Assembly (NCBI GenBank): GCA_001803705.1
Contig: MHDY01000015.1
Location: 1-11,366 of the forward strand
Source of the DNA: Nitrospirae bacterium GWC2_56_14
Lineage (GTDB): Bacteria > Nitrospirota > UBA9217
Length of the DNA: 11,366 nt
Reading direction: 5' to 3'
Shown: in pieces, positions 5,767 to 11,366 of the stretch
Layout: each line of letters opens with the position of its first letter
Numbering within the stretch: position 1 is the stretch's first letter
The notes under the pieces: generated by a model
The model's database searches: none
Told to the model about the DNA's origin: nothing
Seen by the model: the letters and a program-made list of their open reading frames with translations, nothing else
Translations under genes and position numbers: made by a program

Positions 5767-6329
5767 TTACGGTCCAAGACCAATTGATCTCTTTAGCGAG
5801 GACATACACGCATAATATTTGTTCCGTATTTCAGCTTTATCGGGTGCACCATTAGAATCAAACTCTTGTACCCACTTATTATCCCACGTATAGTAACTAT
5901 GAGTCGTGCGGTCACCATCAGGGCCTTTAATAACTGATCGTATTTTGGCATTAGCACCGGACCCTTGGAACGTTTTGAATAATGTATGAATAAAATTTTG
6001 GTAGGAGTCGAAGACATCTCTGTCAAAGAGGTGACAGTAAATATTTATGGTTTGATCGAGATCACGTTTTAGTTTTAATACTTCTTCTGGTGATATTTCT
6101 TTCCATATTCCAACCCATGTGTAAAAACATAGCAGTCTATTCAGTTTTGGAGCAATCTCATCGTATATCGATAGCCTTTTTTCAATAACTTTTTGGTTAG
6201 ACCACTGTAATTGCTCAAATCGCTTGAGCCTTTGACTAAAAAATAGCCCAAAACAGCTACAGAAACAGGAGTAAGTACTGACAAGGCTAACTTGGCAATA
6301 TCCAAAGAGTTCCACGATTCACCCTGCAT
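5767..6329 (-). CDS. Conserved hypothetical protein with one N-terminal membrane helix, split by a frameshift
   Basis: The ATG at 6329 on the minus strand follows AGGAG with a 6-nt gap, a strong start. The first 30 residues (MQGESWNSLDIAKLALSVLT... to VLGYF) read in one frame, then the sense continues in another: SQRLKRFEQLQWSNQKVIEK, IYDEIAPKLN and on to the stop at 5767. The switch lies in a run of six T (plus strand A, 6238-6243); seven would give GYFFSQRLKRF in a single frame of about 188 aa. The residue pattern, a membrane helix followed by RLKR.E..QW.NQKVIEKR..IYDE.AP.LN.L.C, is one I know from conserved hypothetical proteins of many Proteobacteria, without a known function. The C-terminal two thirds are soluble and mostly helical. 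Without correction, the longest intact ORF runs from 6315 and begins with out-of-frame sequence. Confidence 0.65.
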
Positions 6330-6372
6330 GAGCAACTCCTATTATTTTATTCTTCGCCAACGTCGTAAGGCT

Positions 6373-6396
6373 GACCGGCCGGTCTCTGGGCCGGTC
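6373..6396. repeat. GC-rich hairpin, 8-bp arms
   Basis: GACCGGCC (6373-6380) and GGCCGGTC (6389-6396) form a perfect stem with an 8-nt loop. There is no T-run on either strand, so it is more likely a REP-type or regulatory palindrome than a terminator. It lies between the stop of the fragment at 6437 and the start at 6329, both on the minus strand. Confidence 0.4.
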
Positions 6397-6436
6397 ATGC
6401 CGCTGGTTGATCTGTCTTTGTCAAGACTGGTAAGGC

Positions 6437-6562
6437 TCAACCTTTTACGTAAACAGGCTTCCCAATGCTTTGCAGTGCGGCGTTTGCGGCTTCCCATAAT
6501 TCGTCAAGTCTTGCCACCTCTTCTAATATTTGATCGTTCCTTGTATTTAGAGCCTTATTTAG
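6437..6562 (-). pseudogene. C-terminal fragment of an unrecognised gene cut by the RAYT element
   Basis: The minus strand reads NTRNDQILEEVARLDELWEA, then ANAALQSIGKPVYVKG and stop (6437-6439). The amphipathic, protein-like sequence has no start codon of its own, and the frame runs back into the element end at 6571, where it is closed by TGA. This is probably the tail of a gene whose front was lost when the element arrived. It would have been upstream of, and in the same direction as, the gene at 5767-6329. The family is not recognised. Confidence 0.4.
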
Positions 6563-6570
6563 AGCCTTAA

Positions 6571-6587
6571 GGGGTCAGGTCTCAACC
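6571..6587. repeat. Left inverted end of the RAYT element
   Basis: GGGGTCAGGTCTCAACC is the perfect complement of 7582-7598. The transposase stop codon (6575-6577) lies inside it. The same 17 bases occur at 5494-5510. Confidence 0.85.
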
Positions 6588-7516
6588 ACGGACAGTTTTA
6601 GCTTCACTTTTATATCATCAAGTCGTTTCCGTAGCGTTTTGTCATTTTCTGACGCTACCCTGATCCTGCGGCTGGCCTGCGTTACTGCTGCATCACTCAG
6701 TCCGAATCGCTCCCCTATTTCTCTCAGCCTTGCGCCACTGTGCCTATGGCAGAAGTATAGACTTGCTTTCTTCGCCAGTTTTTCATCCTTTATTTCCATG
6801 TTTACTGTCTTTATGATGTCTTCCATCTTCGGACGATTAAGCACTCGAACTGCCGGCATGTCCCGGTCTGCTGTCTTTTCCCCAAGATGCTGTTGTGACA
6901 TTTTCACTACGAAGGGAGGGCTGCCTAATACTGTCGAGGCAATGACCTTCATCATTGGACTTTCAATTTCCTGATTGATTGCTTCATTCACGAATTCCCG
7001 ATAAATCTCTCTTGCTTTGTTGCCCGGAAAATAGCCAAGGATGAATTTTGTAGTAAACCATTCAGAAGGTTCGGTTATTCCAATCAGCTGCCGATAACTT
7101 GACCACTCGTATTCTTCAGGTTTATCCACCATCCCTACCTTTACTGGATTGAGATGGATGTAACGGGAAAGTTCGATTGCATATTCGTCGGCTTCGACAA
7201 GTATTGCTTTGTAACGCCCCTGGAACAGGTGCCCGGCCCGCTTACGCTTGACGTTGAAATAGGTTGTGTAAGCGCCGTTTATATGGCGCATGATCTGCGA
7301 CAGGTTCCCCTCCGGTGTTTCCAAGAGCAGGTGATAATGGTTGCTCATCAGGCAATATGCATGCATCACCGCGCCATAGCGTACCACAGCCGATTCCAGG
7401 TAGGAGAGAAACCGTTCCCTGTCTCTTCTGCTCTTGAATACATCCTTCTGCTCGTTGCCCCGTGAGGTCACATGATAAAACGCGCCTGGGTATTCAATGC
7501 GTAATGGTCGGGCCAT
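6575..7516 (-). CDS. REP-associated tyrosine transposase (Y1_Tnp family)
   Basis: The 313-aa protein cuts and joins single-stranded DNA at palindromic ends through a 5' phosphotyrosine intermediate. It opens MARPLRIEYPGAFYHVTSRG, the standard RAYT start. The metal-binding HUH motif is His60-Tyr61-His62 in MSNHYHLLLE, and the catalytic tyrosine is Tyr119 in SRYIHLNPV. LFQGRYKAILVE between them is also typical. The C-terminal half is a DnaA-like or helix-turn-helix DNA-binding region, clearest at LREIGERFGLSDAAVTQASR (about 270-289). Length and all motifs are intact, so it is likely functional. The ATG at 7516 has GAGGAG 6 nt upstream. It is the only gene of the 1028-bp element, and a solo copy of its 3' end lies at 5486-5605. 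Confidence 0.93.
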   Translation of the reverse strand: MARPLRIEYPGAFYHVTSRGNEQKDVFKSRRDRERFLSYLESAVVRYGAVMHAYCLMSNHYHLLLETPEGNLSQIMRHINGAYTTYFNVKRKRAGHLFQGRYKAILVEADEYAIELSRYIHLNPVKVGMVDKPEEYEWSSYRQLIGITEPSEWFTTKFILGYFPGNKAREIYREFVNEAINQEIESPMMKVIASTVLGSPPFVVKMSQQHLGEKTADRDMPAVRVLNRPKMEDIIKTVNMEIKDEKLAKKASLYFCHRHSGARLREIGERFGLSDAAVTQASRRIRVASENDKTLRKRLDDIKVKLKLSVVET

Positions 7517-7581
7517 GTTGTACTCCTCTGTATGCCGGAATTAATTTTGTCAGCATAACAAAGAAATATTTTTCTGTATAG

Positions 7582-7598
7582 GGTTGAGACCTGACCCC
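7582..7598. repeat. Right inverted end of the RAYT element
   Basis: GGTTGAGACCTGACCCC is the perfect complement of 6571-6587, followed directly by a tandem duplication. Confidence 0.85.
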
Positions 7599-7623
7599 TA
7601 CTTCTGTTGACCCCTACTTCTGT
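7592..7623. repeat. 16-bp perfect tandem duplication at the right end of the element
   Basis: TGACCCCTACTTCTGT occurs at 7592-7607 and again at 7608-7623 with no gap. The first copy includes the last seven bases of the inverted end. Confidence 0.85.
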
Positions 7624-7738
7624 TTCTGACGAGGACGGCACCGAGACCGAACCAGATAATGGTGAACGAGGGGATGACAAGCTCCAGGCCGATAAGGACC
7701 AGGCCGCCAATGAGCCAATGCCACCATAGGATTTCCAT
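7598..7738 (-). pseudogene. NfeD family protein, truncated after the N-terminal membrane region
   Basis: ATG at 7738 with GGGAGG 5 nt upstream starts MEILWWHWLIGGLVLIGLEL, then VIPSFTIIWFGLGAVLV, the classic opening of short NfeD proteins (two closely spaced membrane helices with E-L-x-x-PSF between them). After residue 37 the sequence turns into RNRSRGQQK, encoded by the tandem duplication next to the RAYT end, and stops at 7598. Full-length NfeD is about 145 aa, with further helices and a C-terminal OB-fold that bind a stomatin-like partner. Those parts, and any stomatin gene, are absent. The gene was probably broken by the element or a deletion beside it. The continuation is not found on the other side of the element, so it was more than a simple insertion. 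Confidence 0.7.
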
Positions 7739-8141
7739 ACATACCTCCCGCACGGTACTTCGCCCCTGCCCCACATCCGGGTGGATTCCAAGGCGTAATT
7801 TTCTACGACTCCGTACCCTGACATGGGTACTGAAGATAAGGAACTCTAAGATTGGAATATTGGGAAATGTAGTACGAATGGGGGGTGTGGTCAATTCTTA
7901 TTCATGAGATTTGGTCTAAAATTCGGCGCCGCCATCCCTGAATCTGATCACGCCCGCATCAGCAATCAAAGACCGGTAATTGGGCGCATCGGCTGCTCAA
8001 TAGTTCAACACGCTGAAATCGCTGTAAAGAAATTGGTGAACTCGTGATTATCAGGAGGGGAATTCGAAACACTTTTTTCTTTACCTGAATGTAACCTGAA
8101 CCGATATGACACTATGACCACACGAGAAAAAGAGGATGCTC
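7739..8141. other. Intergenic stretch with no gene recognised
   Basis: Open frames here have no family resemblance. The stretch should hold the promoter of the truncated NfeD gene (minus strand) and that of the operon starting at 8142 (plus strand), but I find no convincing -35/-10 pair or RpoN site. One perfect dyad lies at 7813-7830. Confidence 0.5.
7813..7830. promoter_or_regulatory. Perfect 6-bp dyad, possible operator
   Basis: GTACCC and GGGTAC flank TGACAT. It lies between the divergent NfeD remnant and the 8142 operon. A short dyad like this can occur by chance. Confidence 0.25.
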
Positions 8142-8477
8142 ATGGGTAAACTCACCGTCGACCAGCTTGAGCCCGGAATGACCGTTGCCAGCGATGTCCA
8201 TGACCGGACCGGCAGGTTTCTGCTCGGCGCCGGAACGGAATTGACCCAGAAGCACCTGATGGTGTTCCGCACCTGGGGAATCGGTGAAGTGGACATAGTC
8301 GGAGCGGCGGGCGGAGAGACCTTGCTCCCGCTTCCGCCGGAAGTGACCCGGGAACAGCTTGAGGCCGCCGAACACTCTCTCTCACACCTTTTCAGGCTCT
8401 CCAACATGGATCATCCCGCCATTGCGCTCCTGTTCCGGCTGGCCGCCCTGAGAAAGGCGGGCCATGTCCCTTCCTGA
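8142..8477 (+). CDS. Small conserved regulatory protein of a two-component/HDOD operon
   Basis: The 111-aa product starts MGKLTVDQLEPGMTVASDVH and continues DRTGRFLLGAGTELTQKHL...WGIGEVDIVG. This L-x-PGM-x-xA-D-V-x-D--GR-LL--G--L---H pattern is known from short domains that stand alone beside, or at the N-terminus of, HD-GYP/HDOD signalling proteins, where the function is not established. It is soluble, with no signal peptide. ATG 8142 has GAGG 6 nt upstream; the in-frame ATG at 8136 lies too close to that site. Its end overlaps the HDOD gene by 14 nt, so the two are translationally coupled and probably work together. Confidence 0.7.
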   Translation: MGKLTVDQLEPGMTVASDVHDRTGRFLLGAGTELTQKHLMVFRTWGIGEVDIVGAAGGETLLPLPPEVTREQLEAAEHSLSHLFRLSNMDHPAIALLFRLAALRKAGHVPS

Positions 8478-9336
8478 TCACCCTGCCGTGACGCTCGAAT
8501 GGCTCGTGGACAAAACGAGGACGGTCTATTCCCTCCCCTTTTTCTATGAGCGGCTCAGTGAAACTATCAGCCACCCGCGCAGCTCCATCGCCGACATAGC
8601 CAAAATCATCACCGAGGACCAAGGGCTTACGGCTCGCCTCCTCCGCCTGGCCAACAGCCCCATGTTCGGGTATTACTCCAAGGTCGATTCCATCACCAAG
8701 GCGGTCACCATCATCGGCACCCAGCAGCTGCGTGATCTCGCCCTGGCTTCGTCGGTCATGGACGTTTTCAAAGGCATTCCCGAAGATCTGATCAACATGG
8801 GTGATTTCTGGCGGCACAGCATTGCCTGCGGGATCGTGGCTCGAAGTTTCGCGACATGCCTTCGGGAAAACAATGTGGAATCGTATTTCGTGGCGGGCAT
8901 TCTCCATGATGTGGGGCAGCTGATCCTGTGCACCGCTGTTCCCGATATCGCCGCGAAGCTGCTGAAGCGGAGCCGGGAACAAGAAGAGTTGTACTTCCTG
9001 ACGGAACGGCAGGAGCTGGGCTTCGACCATGCGGAGCTGGGAGGAGCGCTGCTTCACGCATGGAAGATACCCCCCAATATCTACGAGCCCGTCTCCTTTC
9101 ACCACTTTCCCTATAACGAAACGTCCTCCTATTCGTTCGAAGCTGCCGTCATTCACGTGGCGGACATTATCTGCCAGGCGTTTCAATGGGGAGCGTCCGG
9201 GGAATGTTTCGTGCCGCCTCTGGACGAACATGCGTGGGACCGTCTGGGCCTGCCGGCGAGTATGCTGAACTCGATTCTGAAACAATCGGAGCCGCAGATC
9301 GAGGAGACATTTGCGATTCTCGTGGAGGACCGATGA
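8464..9336 (+). CDS. HDOD domain signalling protein
   Basis: The 290-aa soluble protein has an HDOD domain over about residues 20-215, a relative of HD phosphohydrolases used as a protein-interaction or signalling module in motility, biofilm and c-di-GMP circuits. Diagnostic parts are IADIAKIITEDQGLTARLLR, LANSPMFGY, and the AVTIIGTQQLRDLAL helix. Unlike many HDOD proteins it keeps an HD-like core: His118 in FWRHS and His148-Asp149 in GILHDVGQL, with later histidines in FDHAELGG and SFHH. Residual hydrolase activity is therefore conceivable, though not expected for the family. It starts inside the end of the 8142 gene and overlaps the following kinase by 4 nt (ATGA). The three genes form one operon, so it probably modulates or reports on the hybrid kinase. 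Confidence 0.88.
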   Translation: MSLPDHPAVTLEWLVDKTRTVYSLPFFYERLSETISHPRSSIADIAKIITEDQGLTARLLRLANSPMFGYYSKVDSITKAVTIIGTQQLRDLALASSVMDVFKGIPEDLINMGDFWRHSIACGIVARSFATCLRENNVESYFVAGILHDVGQLILCTAVPDIAAKLLKRSREQEELYFLTERQELGFDHAELGGALLHAWKIPPNIYEPVSFHHFPYNETSSYSFEAAVIHVADIICQAFQWGASGECFVPPLDEHAWDRLGLPASMLNSILKQSEPQIEETFAILVEDR

Positions 9337-11366
9337 AAGGAACAGCTGTTCCGGAAAACATTGAATACCTCCAGGAGCGGGTGGCATACCTTGAGGAAGC
9401 GAACCGCCGAACTGTCTCTATTCTGGAGATGCTCGCCTCCAGCGGCGATTTCCGCAGCGACCTGAGCAGGACGAAGGACTCGGCCACGACCTTTCGCACC
9501 ACCATCGTGCAGTGCAAGAAGATAGTGCGCTGTCGATGCGCGGGGTGCTACGAAGCAATGGATGACGGCACCTTCGAGCTTGCCGCCTGCGAACCTGAGC
9601 GGTTCCGCCGCGAGCTGGAGCGCGAGATCGAAGCCAGGATACTGGACGGCACATTTGCCTGGGCCCTTAATCGCAACCAGGCCATCCTGGTCCCGATGGC
9701 GTCCGGAAAGACGCTCCTTCTGCATCTCATTGCCACCAGGGCCCGCATCCGCGGGATGTTTGCCGCCATTCTCGACGGCGATTCCGCGGCGGTGGATTTC
9801 GCCGGTCTGAGTGCCTTGTCCATCGTGCTTTACATGAGCGCCTACACCCTGGAGAGCGTATCGCTGTACAACCTGCTGAGCGATCATACGGCGAACCTGG
9901 AAGAACGCGTGTTTGAACGGACCCGCGATCTCGCAGCCGCGCGGGAACTCGCCGAAGCGGCCAGCAAGGCAAAAAGCTCGTTCCTTGCCAACATGAGCCA
10001 TGAAATCCGGACCCCCATGAACGGAATCGTCGGCATGACCGATCTCCTGCTGGACGGCGACTGCCCACCGGCATTGCAGCGGCAGTACCTGAAGACGATC
10101 AGGTACGCAGCCGACAACCTGATGGTGATCATCAACGACATCCTCGATTTTTCGAAAATCGAGGCAGGAAAACTGGCCCTCGTGCCCGAATCGTTCTGCG
10201 TGCGCTCCGTTATCGGCCAGGTGCTCCGTTCCTTCGCCACGCGCGCTGCCGAAAAGCACCTCGACATGCTGCTCATGGTCGATCCTCTCGTCCCCGAGCA
10301 CATTGCGGCTGACCCGCACCGGCTGCGGCAGGTACTGATCAACCTGGTGGGAAACGCCATCAAGTTTTCCGAGGAGGGAGACATTACGGTCAGCGTGGAA
10401 CGTGCGTCACGCCAGGGAGCCGAGGCCATCCTTCAGGTAACCGTGGAAGACCGGGGAGTAGGCATTGACCCGCAAGCTCTCGGCCGCATCTTCACGGCAT
10501 TCGAACAGGCCGACCTATCCACTGCAAAACGTTTCGGGGGAACCGGCCTCGGGCTGGCGATCGCGCAGCGGCTGGTGGAACTGATGGGAGGCGAAATCCG
10601 GGCGGAGAGCCAGCCGGGGAACGGCAGCACCTTCCGATTTTCCTTCCGCGCCGAGATTCAGCAGGAGCTACCTGCCGCCGAGGGAACCGCCCCCCTTGCA
10701 GGCGTTCCCATTGTGGTGGTGGATCCTTCCGAACGGCATCGCCACAGCATCGCCCAGTTCCTTTCCCGCTGGGGCATGACGGTAAGGACCGCTGCCAGTG
10801 AAACCGAGGCATGCATGGCGGTGGAGTCGGTAGCCGTCCGGCAGCCGTGCATGGTCCTTCTGGACCTGGACCACCTCGGAACGGCCGCGGAACCGTTGAT
10901 GACACAGCTGGCGCAGGAATGGCCAGACCTGTACCTGTTCGCCATGTCCCGGCCGACCTTTGATGACCGTTCCCGAACCGGCCCGGCTCTGGCCGGGCAT
11001 TTCGTGAAGCCGCTCGTCTACGGAGAGCTCCAGGAAACGCTGCGTGCAGCGGCTTCGGGAACAGGCGAGCCGCTGACGGTCATGCCAGCCGCGCAGGAGC
11101 ATGAAAAACGCAGGATTCTCCTTGCGGACGACGTGGAGTTCAACCGCGTGATCGCCGCAACAATCCTGGAACGGCACGGACATGCGGTCACCATTGCCAT
11201 GGACGGTCAGGAAGCGGTAACCGCCTTTACCGACGGGATGTTCGATCTGGTGCTGATGGACATCCAGATGCCGGTGATGGACGGCCTGGAGGCGACAGCC
11301 CGAATCCGGAAGCAGGAGCAGCTTTCGGGGCGGCCTCGGACGCCGATCGTAGCATTGACCGCTTAC
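9333..11366 (+). CDS. Hybrid sensor histidine kinase (GAF-like, HisKA, HATPase_c, REC, REC), partial at the window end
   Basis: There are 678 residues in frame and no stop yet. An N-terminal coiled stretch (EYLQERVAYLEEANRR) leads into a GAF-like sensor domain of about residues 45-180, holding a cysteine cluster (C61, C67, C69, C72, plus C86). A linker coiled coil (LEERVFERTRDLAAA) precedes HisKA with His223 in NMSHEIRTPMNG. HATPase_c has Asn341, the DRGVGI box at Asp373 and GGTGLGL from Gly402. The first receiver (about 457-565) has Asp464, Asp511 in LLDLD and Lys559, but only one acidic residue in the first acidic pocket. The second receiver is canonical: Asp599-Asp600, phospho-acceptor Asp643 in LMDIQMPVMDG, and LTAY at the window edge. 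An Hpt domain could follow outside the window. It has no membrane helix. ATG 9333 has GGAGG just upstream and overlaps the HDOD stop, so expression is coupled. Confidence 0.9.
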   Translation, partial: MKGTAVPENIEYLQERVAYLEEANRRTVSILEMLASSGDFRSDLSRTKDSATTFRTTIVQCKKIVRCRCAGCYEAMDDGTFELAACEPERFRRELEREIEARILDGTFAWALNRNQAILVPMASGKTLLLHLIATRARIRGMFAAILDGDSAAVDFAGLSALSIVLYMSAYTLESVSLYNLLSDHTANLEERVFERTRDLAAARELAEAASKAKSSFLANMSHEIRTPMNGIVGMTDLLLDGDCPPALQRQYLKTIRYAADNLMVIINDILDFSKIEAGKLALVPESFCVRSVIGQVLRSFATRAAEKHLDMLLMVDPLVPEHIAADPHRLRQVLINLVGNAIKFSEEGDITVSVERASRQGAEAILQVTVEDRGVGIDPQALGRIFTAFEQADLSTAKRFGGTGLGLAIAQRLVELMGGEIRAESQPGNGSTFRFSFRAEIQQELPAAEGTAPLAGVPIVVVDPSERHRHSIAQFLSRWGMTVRTAASETEACMAVESVAVRQPCMVLLDLDHLGTAAEPLMTQLAQEWPDLYLFAMSRPTFDDRSRTGPALAGHFVKPLVYGELQETLRAAASGTGEPLTVMPAAQEHEKRRILLADDVEFNRVIAATILERHGHAVTIAMDGQEAVTAFTDGMFDLVLMDIQMPVMDGLEATARIRKQEQLSGRPRTPIVALTAY

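Larger units (their letters stand above)
6571..7598 (-). mobile_element. RAYT (IS200/IS605-like Y1) element with perfect 17-bp inverted ends
   Basis: GGGGTCAGGTCTCAACC at 6571-6587 and its exact complement at 7582-7598 enclose a single transposase gene. The inverted ends are of the kind associated with REP-associated tyrosine transposases, which act on single-stranded hairpin ends. The left end forms the last codons and stop of the transposase. Both outer edges carry short tandem duplications (6545-6568 and 7592-7623). I saw no target-site duplication in the classical sense, as expected for this class. Confidence 0.75.

Noticed and set aside
6342..6497. 51-codon minus-strand ORF (MGSRKRRTAKHW...)
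   Set aside because: It has no ribosome binding site and overlaps, in another frame, a more protein-like fragment; its arginine-rich composition comes from the GC-rich hairpin.
6292..6570. 92-codon plus-strand ORF
   Set aside because: It has no ribosome binding site and no family resemblance. It overlaps the minus-strand gene start with strong SD at 6329.
7598..7894. 98-codon version of the NfeD ORF
   Set aside because: The extra N-terminal 52 residues do not resemble NfeD, and the internal ATG at 7738 has the ribosome binding site and the family start.
8392..9387. 331-codon minus-strand ORF
   Set aside because: It is antisense to the HDOD gene, with histidine- and arginine-rich shadow composition.
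9183..10319. 378-codon minus-strand ORF
   Set aside because: It lies opposite the HDOD and hybrid-kinase genes, which have full domain motifs. Long antisense frames are common in GC-rich DNA, and its sequence resembles no protein family.

Overview
The window looks like part of a chromosome from a signalling-rich Gram-negative bacterium. A Geobacter-like member of the Desulfuromonadota is my best guess. The reasons are an HDOD gene followed by a hybrid kinase, soluble multi-GAF/PAS kinases, a REP-associated (RAYT) transposase with its own palindromes, and SD-led genes. This is inference from gene style; there is no rRNA or other taxonomic marker here.

Layout. (1) 1-600: the start of a membrane sensor protein on the minus strand, a frameshifted VOC (glyoxalase-like) remnant, and a 24-codon minus-strand ORF with an excellent ribosome binding site. 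(2) 697-3225: a soluble orphan histidine kinase (GAF-PAS-PAS-GAF-HisKA-HATPase) whose two PAS units are a recent 384-bp tandem duplication. (3) 3254-5420: a compact plus-strand module bounded by two same-orientation copies of an unrecognised structured element of about 80 nt. It holds a YkuD-type L,D-transpeptidase lipoprotein, a frameshifted gene ending in a Tlde1/DUF2778-like L,D-transpeptidase domain, and a small three-helix membrane protein overlapping its end. I read this as a candidate peptidoglycan-active effector/immunity cassette. (4) 5469-7738: a mobile-element scar zone. It has a solo RAYT 3' end, a possible IS21-type end, a second REP-like palindrome, a frameshifted conserved hypothetical gene, the C-terminal end of a broken gene, an intact RAYT element with perfect 17-bp inverted ends, and an NfeD gene cut off at the element's edge. 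(5) 8142-11366: a tightly overlapping operon of a 111-aa regulatory protein, an HDOD protein and a hybrid histidine kinase that runs off the window. It appears more GC-rich than the middle region.

Three separate genes (VOC remnant, Tlde1-like gene, 5767-6329 gene) can each be restored by adding one base, in two cases clearly within a homopolymer run. This may mean real decay of an accessory island, or systematic homopolymer undercalling in the assembly; it should be settled before the genes are called dead.
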